Assembly: GCA_030762895.1 (NCBI GenBank)
Contig: CM061068.1
Location: 45,101,615-45,165,614, forward strand
Direction: 5' to 3'
DNA length: 64,000 nt
From: Sophora flavescens
Lineage: Eukaryota > Streptophyta > Magnoliopsida > Fabales > Fabaceae
Shown: one piece after another, positions 41,215 to 52,314 of the stretch
Position numbering within the stretch: the first letter of the stretch is position 1
How the letters are laid out: every line of letters begins with the position of its first letter
Program-made: the position numbers and the translations under genes
Notes under the pieces: generated by a model
The model's database searches: none
Seen by the model: only the letters and a program-made list of their open reading frames with translations
Told to the model about the DNA's origin: nothing

Positions 41215-43464
41215 ACTCACTTAATTTCATCTCTTCCATTTTTCTTCTCCTTCTCCATTCTTACTTCAAAACTTCCAACACTTAAAGTTTTCATTTTTAC
41301 TTTGTTTCAAGCTTCAAGTTCTTCATACTTTTTCTTTCTAGTTTCAAGGGTAACCCCCTCATACTATTCTCTTGCAAGTTTTTCACTTATTTCATGAGTT
41401 TACTCTATGTTTTCTTAAAAATTTCTTAAAGCTATTTTAACTTCTAAAATCTCTAGAAAATGGTAGAAAAATCCTTTTGAGTTGAAATCAATTTCTATGA
41501 ACTTCTATTAATCTTTACTTTCATATTCTAAGAGCTTGTATCAAACAAACATCTCTAACCTATTTTTCCAAGGATGGCCGAAACTATGTATTAGTGGCCT
41601 AGGAAGTTTTGTTTCAACTTTTTGAAAGATGATCATGTATTTGAGCTTCTATATACCTCTTGATCTTAAATCTAAAGTCTTGAAAAGTTTGGAAATTTCT
41701 AACCTATTCATCCTATGATGACCGAACCTAGTAGGTTGTGGACCTAGGATGTTTTGTTTTCATTTTCCAATATGATCATGGACTTGAGCTCCTTAATACA
41801 TTTGGATGTTAAGTCTAAGAGATTGGAAAGTTTAAAGATTTATGACCTATTTATCCTATGATGGCCGAACCTATGATTGTTGTGAACCTAGGATATTTTG
41901 TTTTCATTTTCCAATATGATCGTGAATTTAGACTTCTTGGTATCTTTTAACGCTAAATCTAAGAGCTTAGAAGGGTTGGAAATTTCTAGCCGACTTATAC
42001 TAAAGAGACCAAAACCCTAAGCATGGATTTAGTGGGATTTTTGCTCTATCTTTGTAAAGTGAACCTTGGTTATGAACTCCTGACACTTAAGGATCATTAA
42101 TCCATGAGTTGTATTCTTTTTTTTTTGAAAACCTCTAACCCTATTTTATGCCATGGCCGAACCTATACCTTCTTGGTTTAGTGTTATTGGTTAACTTTTA
42201 ACTTATGGTTTTGTGTTCATAAACCTAGACTTTCGTCGCGGAGTAGACGAGGACATTCGTAGTACACTTCCTCAAGCATCACATACATTTACCTTCACAA
42301 AAGGTAAGAGGGGACAGCCTAAGGGATATTCAATAGCTATGTTCATGTGTGTATGTGGTTTGCTCGATTTATTTGAATATTGTTATTATATTGAATAAAA
42401 GTTTGAGTGATTTGTATACTTGAACTGTTGTGATAACTGTTTGAAGTTGATCCTTACTTGATTTAAAGTGTTGTGAATCATATATGTTATGAACCGTCAT
42501 TAACTGTTATATTGTTGACTGAGATTATGATGATATTGATTGAAGTCTGAAAAGCCTGACGTTAGTCAGTGCTCAACTAATTATATGATTAAAAGACTAA
42601 ATAAGCTTCGAAAAGAACTTTGAAAGTAATGGTGTTCATTTTAAAATGTTCTTTAGTAAAGTATGTGTTTTGGAAAGTAAGTGATCTTACTTGTATTTAT
42701 TCCGGAAGGATAAAACTTTGGAACTTGTGTTAAATAATTTCAAGTTAAAGAAAATTATTTTCTTACGAACTAAGTTTTTGTACAAGAGAAAATCATTTAG
42801 AAAATATGTGTTTTTACGGAAGGAAAAGCCTTTGGAAAATATTTGACCTTAAATAGAGATGATTTTAAGAAAAGGATTTCAAGATAAAATGGATTTCTTA
42901 TAATAGTTTACAAATGATTTTCCAATGAAAAGATTTCGTGTAAAGAAATACTTTCGAAAATATTCCGGTAACTTGGATGGGTTACCGAGGTTTTAATTTG
43001 GTATTTTATTTTCACTGAACGAAAATAAGAACAGGTGAAATCGAATATAGTTCGCGAGACATCGCTTCTAGTATTCTATAATGTACACATTGATCTTTGA
43101 TCCGTGTTAAGTATTGTGGACCGACAGTCTTAATCATGATGTTGTGGGCTAAGAGTCCTAATCTCTATTATGGACCAAGTGTCCTAATTACGTTGTTGTG
43201 GACTAAGGGTCCTAATCATATTGAAATAAAACATGGGTAAGATTGTAATTCTTTTTCTATGACCACAAACCTTGACTGAGGCATCGGTCTTAGGTGTTGT
43301 GATTGAGCACTCGGACTGCGTGTCCCGTGTTGATGTTGAGTAATTTCAAGTGATGAAAATTATGAATGGTCGTTAGCTTTGAGCTTCAACAACGAATGAG
43401 ATTGAACACAAAGAAAACATCTTGAACAAATGTTTTTCTTCATGCATTTAGGCAGACGTTCCTC

Positions 43465-43670
43465 ACAGGTTAGTCATTTCGGTGATGCCCAAGCAGGGGC
43501 TATTAGTCACTTCGGTGATGTCCAAGCAGTGACTATTAGTCACTTCGGTGATGTCCAAGCAGGGACTTTTAGTCACTTCGGTGATGCCCAAGCAAGGGCT
43601 GCCATATAAGTCACGACGGTGATGTCCAAATAGGGACTTTAGTCACGATGGTGATGCCCAAGTGGGGGCT
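43465..43670. repeat. 33-bp minisatellite (about six units)
   Basis: The unit is 'tagtcacttcggtgatgtcc' + 'aagcagggact', repeated about six times with variation. The facing copy does not have this expansion. Confidence 0.9.
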
Positions 43671-43967
43671 TTGAGTTTGATCAACTCTTAGAAAGATGAA
43701 GGGATCTCATGAGATTAAGTTTATAAAGCCGGAATATTGGAGTGTCATGCATAATCTTTATAAAAGTTGATTGTACGGGTATGACACCCATTGATATGAT
43801 ACTTGTTGCTTTATCTATTAATATTTGGTAAATGTTAATATGTTGATGTGATGCATGTATCATGCATATGATTATTGTAATCTATCCATATATTGGTATC
43901 TCACTCTTGCATATCTTCTTGTTATTTCTCTTTGCTTTTCGGCATCACTATATATCTATGAGTTTAA

Positions 43968-44501
43968 ATGGATCCGAACATCCCATTGGTACCGTTGGAA
44001 TCGAAGACTGAGATCTTTGATGATGCGGGGAATGCGCAGGCGTGGCAGATTCACCCCGGATCTACATCAGCTACCTATCATGGATCGATAACCACGCTGG
44101 AGAAGAATGCCAAGGACGAACCATGTCGCAGAGTTCAGACAGTTGAGACGAGGAGGGTTGCTCTCCCACCACCTTGGTACTACTTACACGTGCTACAGAT
44201 GAATGGACAGCTACATGAGCACCCGTCTCTAGGGGTACCATTACCTGGAGTCGAGCGAGCTTCACCGATTGAGGAGGACTCGGAGGAGGACCCCGAGGAG
44301 GACCCCGAGGAGTACCTGGAGGATGAGCCCGTGTACCACGTCTTGGATCACGGCGATGATCTTGATGAGGTGCCGGAGTACGTGCTTGATGAGGATCCGG
44401 ATTTTTATGATTCTGACTCTCCTGATGAGGGTGGAGACGTCGCAGACCCATCACCTGGGGTCTCTTCTTGTGGGAGTGTTTGTGGCGAGTCTTCTTTTTA
44501 G
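43968..44501 (+). CDS. Acidic protein encoded in the 4.3-kb element
   Basis: Open for 177 codons from ATG at 43968. N-terminal part: MDPNIPLVPLESKTEIFDDAG, then WQIHPGSTSATYHGSITTLEKNA and RRVQTVETRRVALPPPWYYL. The second half is strongly acidic (EEDSEEDPEEDPEEYLEDEP and DLDEVPEYVLDEDPDFYDSDSPDEG). No membrane segment, signal peptide or known motif. The facing copy conserves the framework I-HPG-SATY-G-I-SLE-NA...RR-QTVE...LPP...GQLH-HP-L--PLPGV...SPDEG. In that copy the equivalent of this ATG is ATT, directly after a TTTAG acceptor-like sequence, so the real protein may begin in an upstream exon. I do not recognise the family and assign no function. Confidence 0.5.
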   Translation: MDPNIPLVPLESKTEIFDDAGNAQAWQIHPGSTSATYHGSITTLEKNAKDEPCRRVQTVETRRVALPPPWYYLHVLQMNGQLHEHPSLGVPLPGVERASPIEEDSEEDPEEDPEEYLEDEPVYHVLDHGDDLDEVPEYVLDEDPDFYDSDSPDEGGDVADPSPGVSSCGSVCGESSF

Positions 44502-44728
44502 TCGTTAGTAGTGGCCAGCTTAGGGGTGTATATTTTGTGGTAGTCTGTCTCGGTCCGACTGTATTTGGCTTCTTAGAGCCACCCTTTTGATGCGTGGTTC
44601 CGGACCCTCCCCCTATTTTGCTTTACTTAGTTTACAGCTGTTAACATTATGTTCTGTAACTCTGTTATTAATTGCCATCCTAATCAGGTCCTAGTTTCTG
44701 TACTAAACTCTGAATCCCACTGGGATAG

Positions 44729-44732
<4 letters not shown>

Positions 44733-44787
<55 letters not shown>
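44733..44787. repeat. (TA)n microsatellite near the end of the left element
   Basis: About 27 TA units. The matching place in the facing copy (45174-45236) has (CA)n(TA)n. Confidence 0.95.
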
Positions 44788-44791
<4 letters not shown>

Positions 44792-45169
44792 TTTACATTT
44801 CATGTTCCGAGTGTTCATCACTTACCCTTGTTTTTGAGGATACTCACTTATTAAGAAAATATCATTTACCGGAAGCAACCAGAAATTTAATTATTTTATT
44901 TTTCGCTACGGGTAACAAAGTGACGCCCCAGTTTAGGGTGTCACAAAAGCCAATCTCCCTGTGAGATGGTGTTAGCTTTTATCTCCCTGTGAGACGGTGT
45001 TGTAACACCCTAACTTGGCATCACATGATTACCTGTTGTGGAAAATAAAACTTATTAAATTGCTGGTTACTCTCGAAAAATAATATTTTCTTAGTAAATA
45101 AATATTCTCAAAAACAGTGATAAAATTTTCCTTTTCTTAAGATGAACACTCAGAACATGAATGACATTA

Positions 45170-45173
<4 letters not shown>

Positions 45174-45236
<63 letters not shown>
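45174..45236. repeat. (CA)n(TA)n microsatellite
   Basis: CA units followed by TA units, at the homologous position to the TA tract of the facing element. Confidence 0.95.
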
Positions 45237-45238
<2 letters not shown>

Positions 45239-45451
45239 CATCATCGGTTGTAGCATCAAGTCTTACGTACAAAATACTTATGACCTTTATAAGAGCAGGC
45301 CATTGTCATAAGTTAAGAAGATAGAAAAGAAATACACAAACACCAAAAAGCAAAAGGTCCGGAACCACATCTCTAAAACATCGTGGCTCTTAGAAGGCAG
45401 AAATCAGCCGGACAAGGATACACTACCCACAAAAGACACATATAGCTGGTC

Positions 45452-45919
45452 TGTCTAAAGGTGGCCATTAGGAAGGCCAGGATAAATGCTCTCATTCCCC
45501 GATGAGCTCTTAGGTGAAGCGTCCAACACTTCCCTTCCTTCATCAGGAGAGTCATCGTCGTCGCCGTCATCAAGCAAATAGTACTCAGGCTCCTCATAAA
45601 AGAACTCCTTCGGATCTTCCTCCGGCGGTGAGTCAGGTACAACTCCTGGAAGTGGCTCTCTGAGCGGTGGGTGAACATGTAACTGCCCCTGGTCGGCCAA
45701 GTTCTGAAGATAGAGTCAGGTGGGTGGCAGAGATATCCTCACTGCCTCGACCGTCTGAATCCTGCGCTGTGATCCAGCCTCTGCGTTGCCCTCCAAAGAA
45801 CTTATCAGTCCAGTATAGGTGGCACTACTGTGGGATCCCGGATGTATAACCCACGTCGTGGGGTCGTTAGCATTCTCAAAGGTGAGGGTCCGCATCCCCA
45901 CTGGTGCCAAAAGGGCATT
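45452..45919 (-). pseudogene. Decayed copy of the acidic-protein ORF
   Basis: Reads (ATT)DPNALLAPVGMRTLTFENAND, WVIHPGSHSSATYTGLISSLEGNAEAG, RRIQTVEAVRISLPPT, then an in-frame TGA where the other copy has WY, then LYLQNLADQGQLHVHPPLREPLPGVVPDSPPEEDPKEF and an acidic stretch ending SPDEGREVLDASPKSSSGNES. Same reading frame on both sides of the stop. Protein-level resemblance with the plus copy is clear, while the DNA has many changes. Confidence 0.65.
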
Positions 45920-46423
45920 GGGATCAATCTAAACCCATATATATATATATATATATAACAATTCCATATAGGAAAAGGAAACAAGAAAATATGTTAGAGT
46001 GAGATACCAATGTATGGATTAATCACAATAACCATATGCACGACACAAAACATCAGATTAGCATATAGGACACGTAACATAAAATTCTTGAGAATAAACA
46101 AGTATAATATCAAGGGGTCTCATACCCGATCAGTCATAGTCATTTATAAAAATATGCATGACACTTCAATATTAAGGCTCTAACTTAATCTAATGAGATC
46201 CCGTCATCTTTCTATGAGTTGATCAAACTCAATTTCCATAATAAGACATACGTGGTTAATTTTCCATAGCACATTGTCCAGTACGGGTTGCAATGATCAA
46301 TCTTATGGATTCCATAGCACCCTGTCTAATTTAGGATAAAGTGATCAATCTTATGAATTCATTGTCTATCAAGGCACAATGCTACCACGTGATATGAATA
46401 CCCGTCCATCAAGGCATCACTCC

Positions 46424-46858
46424 TAACAATGATTGGCACGTCTGCCGAAAATGTATGAAAAACAATTGTTCTCGACGTTTTCTTTGTGTTCAATTTTTCT
46501 TGTCGAAGCTCAAAGGCTAATGACTATTCATAAATTTCAACGTTTTAAGATTATTCAGCATCAACACGGGACACAAAGTCCGAGTGCTCAATCACAACGC
46601 TCTAAACCGATGCACCAGTCTTAGGCTTGTGGTCATAGAAAAACAATGATTGGCATGTCTGCCGAAAATGTATGAAAAACAATTGTTCTCAACGTTTTCT
46701 TTGTGTTCAATCTTTTCTTGTCGAAGCTCAAAGGCTAACGACTATTCATAAATTTCAACGTTTTAAGATTATTCAACATCAACACAGGACACAAAGTCCG
46801 AGTGCTCAATCACAACGCTCTAAACCGATGCACCACTCTTAGGCTTGTGGTCATAGAA
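46424..46858. repeat. 217-bp tandem duplication in the right element
   Basis: 'caatgattggcacgtctgcc...ggtcatagaaaaa' occurs at ~46424-46640 and ~46641-46858 with few differences. The facing copy has a single version of this stretch. Confidence 0.9.
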
Positions 46859-49277
46859 AAACAACATTCACCTTTAACAACGTTCATCACAACGTGATTA
46901 GGACATCAAGTCCACAACAACATGAATAGGACTCAAAGTCCACAACAACGTGAGTAGGACTCAAGGCCCACAACAACGTGACACGGATCCAAGATCGACG
47001 TGTATATTATAGAACACTGGTATCCGACGTCTCGTATACTAGATTCAAAGTTTGACTTGTCTATTCCTTTTCATTCAGTGAAACACAAATACAAATTGAA
47101 ACCTCCACAGCTTATCCAAGCTTGCCAGAATATTTTTGGTTCAATAAAAGTATTTAACAAAAATCCTTTTTCGTTTGAAATTCATTTATAAATGCTAAGT
47201 TATAGAGAAATCCCTTGTTTGTCTCAAAATTCAACATCTTTGAAATTCTTCCTTTTTCAAAAACAATACTAGAACTTCATAAAGATTCTTGTAAAAAAAA
47301 TCCATTTCTAACCAAATAAGGTAAATCATTTCTCAAAAGGTTTCTCCAGTGAATATATTTTCTAAAACTGTTTCTGTTCAAACTAAAATCATTTGTAAGC
47401 AAAATGATTTTCCTCTAGCTTTAAAATATTTCAACACCTAGTTCTTCAGAATAACTTTCTTTTTCATTTTAAAAAAAAGGATAACGTACTAAGATATATT
47501 TTTCTTTTCTTTTTCAACCTTAACTTCATTCATTTAACAAAAGAAGTTCCCCTTTAAACATATTTGTGTTCAAAGTTATCATAAGGCTTCTAAGACTTTT
47601 ATCTCAATAATTAATTGAGCACCGACGAATGTCAGGCTTCTCAGACATCAATCAACAACAGTAATATTTCCATATCAATATCATAACAGTTAATATAGTT
47701 CATGACATATAGTAAAGCTATAACACATTTTCAAATAAGTCATAAAGCTCAGGCATTTTAAACAGACAGTTCAATCACATCAGATAACTCAAATAAATCA
47801 CAACAAGACTCAGGACACATCACGAACCACAACTAATAGCATACATCTATTGGAACATCCCCAAGGCAATCTCCTCTTACCTGATTCCAAGCAAACACAA
47901 TCTCACGTTCTTTGTTGAGTGCTACGATCTTCCTCGTCTTGCTCCGCGACAGAAGTCTAAAGATTCCAACACATAACATAAGTTAAAAACAACCAAAAAC
48001 ATCCAATCCAACCTAGGCATAGGTTCGGTCATGGTGACAAAATAGGGTTAGTGGTTTTCAAAATTTCTCAAACTCATGGATTAATGATCCTTAAGTATTA
48101 GAGATTCATAAACAATGATCATTTTATAAGGATTGAACAAAATCTCCTCTAAGCACAAGCTTAGGGTTTTCGGTCATGACACCTAAAATAGGCTAGGGAT
48201 TTTCAAACTTTTCAAGCTTCTAGATTTAACAACAAAAGGTACAAAAGAGTTCAAATCAATAATCATACTTCAAAAGTTGAAACAAAACTTTCTTGCTTCA
48301 CAACAACATAGTTTCAACCAAGTTAAGAAAATAGGGAAGGAAATTTTTGCTTGATGCAAGCTCTTAGATAATGAATATAGAAGTGGTTATGAGTTCATAG
48401 AAATTGGTTTCAAGTCAAATGGATTTTTCTACTAGTTTCTAGAGATTTTAGAAGTTATAGATCTAAGAATATCAAATGGAAGAACATGACATAAAATCAA
48501 CCAATAAGTGAAGGAAAGAACTTAGTTGAGTAAGAGAATAGAGTATTACCCTTGAAGCTTGAAGAAAATGAATGTAGATGATGAACTCTTGAAGAAATCC
48601 AATGAAGTTTGAAGTAGGAAAATGTGGTTTTGGGAGTGTAAACCATATGAAGAAAATGAGTGAATATATAGGCAAAGAAGGGTGTGTAGCCGTGTGGGAG
48701 AGAGAGGGAGAAGAGCTTGGGGTCCAAGTTTTAGCTTAAGGGTTGTTTGGTTGGTTAGATGAGAGATTAATGAGTTTTAGGATTAAAATATAATAGATTT
48801 CAAAAAGTGTAATGATAACTTTTCCTTGATGGGACCTGAGCCATCAATCAACAAGTCACTCCATCTCCAACCAGTTACATTGGTCATCTCAGTTCCCCAT
48901 CCTGCTCTGTTGTGCACCCGGTTAAAGTTTTCGATCGTAATTTTCGAAGATTTCGCCTGGATAAAATATTATATTTTATTCCTGAACAAATTTTTTTCAA
49001 AAATAACCAAGATCATTGGAAACACGACAAAAACACTAACCATTTCATTCACAGGACAAAATTAGGTTTTCTGCTCAGTAAACTTTTACTGTCAGTGAAA
49101 ACGCAAATCGGTTTTCGTCTGAATTTTCAACCGAAAATTTAACCGTGACTTTCTACGGTAAGGTAGAGCAAGACAATAAATTTAGTTTATCCAAAATCAT
49201 TCTTTGGGTTTTATAAAAAATAAACACACATATACATGTATTTACTGTTATAGAAAAACAGAAATCGGGGCGTTACA

Positions 49278-49395
49278 GTGTTAGCTTTTCTCTCCCTATT
49301 AGATGGTGATAGCTTTTCTCTCCCTATGAGATGGTGTTAGATTTTCTCTCCCTGTGAGACGGTGTTAGTTTTTTTCTCCCTGTGAGACGGTGTGT
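49278..49395 (+). repeat. LINE 5' UTR monomers (~28 bp)
   Basis: 'tagcttttctctccctgtgagacggtgt' repeats here about four times; two more units lie at 44950-45000 on the other side of the inserted 4.3-kb element. Confidence 0.85.
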
Positions 49396-50336
49396 TCCCT
49401 TGCCTTCATACTTTCAATGGTGGATGTTCGAATGACTGGTCTTTCCTTGGCAGATGATGAAGAGGATGGGTTGAGCCTTCAGCTGGTGGGTGGTGCGGCT
49501 GCTTCTAATGGCCTTTCTGTGGACTTACAACTATGTTTGGCAGGCCGTTTTCTGACAGATAGACCGATAAGGGTACTGGTTATGAGGAATAGGATGGCGG
49601 AGATATGGAGACCAGTGAAAGGGGTTGCAATCAAGGTGGCGTCTTAAGGATTGTTTTTATTCCAATTCGCTCATATCTGGGACATGGAGGATATGATGAA
49701 GGGAGGTCCTTGGAGCTTTGACAACCATTTACTTATTCTCCGGGGCAGGAGTGTGGCGTTGAGGGCGGATACCAGAAGGTCGGACATCGGAGGTAGTAGC
49801 AGATGGTTGAAAGAGGAGATGGGTGGCGCTCAACAACCTAGCGACACTCATGCAGGAAGTCCTAGCAATAATTCGAATTCAAAATATGATGATATGATGA
49901 AGCAATCATATCCCGATTTTGTTGGGATGACTAATCCATAAATTGGGGCGTGGAATCATAGGGATTTGACTGTTACAAACGGTGCGGCCTTGCAGGGATT
50001 TGGTCCAGGACTTTCCTCACGTGGGATTTCTATTACTCCTCATAATGAGGGGCCCACTTTTAATGCTGGTAACGTGTTACTGCATGGGCTGTCCCCTACT
50101 CACTTTAACGTAGGTGCATGCAATCCAGGTTCTATTTTTCCGAGTCTCAACAACGAGTTTCAGATGATAACTCAACTCGGTCATAAACGCAGCAGGAAGG
50201 ATTCATGCGATGAAGGGCCAGAGGGTGAGGAGTTGGGATTGGAAGACAGTTTTGAGGGCGTTGCTGGAAAGGAGGTTTCATCAGGTAATCAACATTTTTT
50301 AATGGCATGCTCTGGTTCTCAAGCCTGCCAGAAGCA
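49390..50336 (+). pseudogene. LINE ORF1 (DUF4283-like, internally deleted)
   Basis: From ~49420: VDVRMTGLSLADDEEDGLSL, then LAGRFLTDRPIRVLVMRNRMAEIWRPVKGVAIKV, in-frame TAA, then LFLFQFAHIWDMEDMMKGGPWSFDNHLLIL, the DUF4283 region of plant LINE ORF1. It then jumps to RADTRRSDIGGSSRWLKEE, skipping the expected middle with the CCHC zinc knuckle. The remainder to 50340 is low-complexity linker (NEFQMITQLGHKRSRKD). ORF1 proteins bind the LINE RNA. Confidence 0.75.
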
Positions 50337-52314
50337 ATGAAAATCCTCGGTTGGAACTGCCGAGGTCTGGGTTCACCTAAGGCAGTTCCAGTTCTTAGGA
50401 ACCTGGTTAGGTTCCATAACCCGGATGTGGTCTTCTTGGTGGAGACTTTAGCTTTTTCTAGAAGAGTTGATGAGGTTAAGAGGAGACTTGGCTTTCATGG
50501 TGCTCTCTCAGTTGATAGGGTTGGAAGAATGGGGGCCTTTCTCTTATTTGGAGGAATTCAGTGTCTTGTGAAATCATCAATTATTATCGTATTTTTATAA
50601 ATGCTGAGTTGGTGGATAATGGCAGAGGTAGGTGGAGGTTAACAGGCTTCTATGGAATCCCAGATAGAGGTAGAAAGCAGGAATCTTGGCAAATGCTTCG
50701 GAATTTAGCTAGCATGTCTCAGTTAGCCTGGTGTATCATTGGCGAGTTCAATGATATATTAGCAGTTTCTGAGAAGAAAGGCAGGGTTGCTCACCCTCAG
50801 TGGCTTCTGCATGGTTTTCGTGGTGCAGTTCAGGATTGTAACTTATCTGATATTCCTCTTGAGGGATATCCTTTTACTTGGTCTAAATCTTTGGGTTCTG
50901 AAAGTATGGTGGAGGAGAGGCTTGATAGAGCCATGGTGACGCCGAATTGGGATTCTATTTACCCCGATGCTCATTTAATCAATTGTGTCGCTCCTATTTC
51001 GGATCATTCCCCTATCTTGCTTGGTATAATTGGTCAGAGTGCTCAGTTGAATCGTAGGCAGTTCCGTTTTGAGAATGCTTGGTTGCTTGAGGAGGAGGTT
51101 GACAGTGTGGTGAAGGAGAGCTGGGAGAAGGTTCAGGGTGATGACTTAGTGGTGAAAATTAAAATTTGTGGGTCTACTCTAGATAGATGGGGGAGGCGCT
51201 TGAGGATAAAAACGTTTTATGATGTTTTTGGCTGGAAAACTAGACTAGAAGAAATTAGAGGTAGAGAGGATACAACAACTATCAATGAAAGCAAGGAACT
51301 AAAAAGGAAGATTAATTGCAAGGTGGTCCAGGAAGAGCTTTATTGGAAACAGCGGCCAAAGATGCATTGGATGCGCGATGGAGACTCTAACACAAGGTAT
51401 TTTCATGTCTCTGCTTCTTGTAGGAAAAATAAAAATAAAATTCAGAACTTGATGAGTCCTAATGGTGATATGGTTGTTGAGCAAGATTGTCTTTGTACTC
51501 TAGCGCATAATTACTTTGGCGAATTATTTCAAGAGCAGGAGGTTAATGTTCATGATGCTATAGTTGAGGTCCCTATGAAGTTGGAGGTGGATGATAATGA
51601 GGCGCTGCTTATGCCTTTCTAAGAGATGATGAATTTAGACTGGCCGCTTTCCAAATGCACCCGGATAAATGTCCGGTCCCGGATGGTTTGAATCCAGGCT
51701 TTTATAGACATTTCTGGTCTTTGTGTGGGAAGGATGTTATTGCAGCTTGTCGTGCTTGGTTGGATTCGAGCTCTATTCCTACTGTTATGAATGGTACCAA
51801 GATTGCCTTTATTCCAAAATGTGAGCAACCAAACTCTATGAATGACATGCGTCCTATCTCTCTTTGTAACGTTGCCTACAAAATTTTGGCCAAAACTCTA
51901 GCTAACAGGTTAGCCAAAGTTATTTCTAAATGTATATTTGAGGAGCAATCTGCCTTTGTAGCTAGAAGATCAATTATTGATAATGCTTTGGTGGCCTCTG
52001 AAATTGTTCATTATATGAAGTGCAGGGGAAAATGTAAGATTGGGGAAGCAACCCTGAAGATAGATATCAATAAAGCCTATGATAGAGTTAGCCGGCAGTA
52101 CCTTCGTGCTATTATGATTAAAATGGGGTTTGCTAGTCGTTGGGTGGATTGGATTTACATGTGCATTTCCTCAGTTCACTATTATGTTCAGGTGAATGAG
52201 GAGGAAGTTGGACCGGTGATTCCGGGTCATGGCCTTAGGTAGGGTGATCCCCTATCCCCGTACCTCTGTATTATTTGTGCCGAAGGTCTTACTTCTCTAA
52301 TTAGGAAAGTCGAG
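50337..52314 (+). pseudogene. LINE ORF2 N-terminal part: endonuclease and reverse transcriptase
   Basis: Starts MKILGWNCRGLGSPKAV (AP endonuclease). A frameshift near 50570 leads to LTGFYGIPDRGRKQESW, CIIGEFNDIL (the family usually has GDFND), EERLDRAM and SDHSPILL. After a stop/frameshift near 51620 the reverse transcriptase follows: CPVPDGLNPGFY (usual GPDG), TKIAFIPKCEQP, MRPISLCNVAYKILAKTLANRL, ATLKIDINKAYDRVS (motif A), GHGLR-stop-GDPLSPYL (TAG for CAG). It breaks off at the Athila insertion. Confidence 0.88.

Larger units (their letters stand above)
40610..44945 (+). mobile_element. 4.3-kb TG...CA element, left (plus) copy
   Basis: Starts TGTAACGCTCCGATTTCTG and ends TTTAGGGTGTCACA, with AAAG(T/C) on both sides (40605-40609, 44946-44950). 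It is homologous along its length to 45001-49277, which lies in the opposite orientation. Contains a TATA box (TATAAATA at 41207), GT-AG-like exon boundaries (for example 42229-42303 ending AAG/GTAAGAG), a ~33-bp minisatellite, an open reading frame of 177 codons and a (TA)n tract near its end. Size, TG...CA ends and short flanking repeats suit a very long LTR, as known for Tekay-type chromoviruses or Ogre elements, standing alone. A DNA element is not excluded. Confidence 0.7.
45001..49277 (-). mobile_element. 4.3-kb TG...CA element, right (minus) copy
   Basis: Read on minus it begins TGTAACGCCCCGATTTCTG and ends TTAGGGTGTTACA. It lies in the LINE 5' repeats (gagacggtgt before, gtgttagctttt after; GTGT shared), so it is an insertion there. 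Homologous to 40610-44945 with many differences and indels. Has a leader with TATATATTCACTC, the exon-like block 47956-47881 (donor CAG/GTAAGAGG), a 217-bp tandem duplication and a decayed copy of the acidic ORF. Confidence 0.75.

Noticed and set aside
44071..44454. Pro/Arg-rich frame antisense to the acidic ORF
   Set aside because: It is the mirror of GAG/GAT-rich codons and is not kept in the facing copy.
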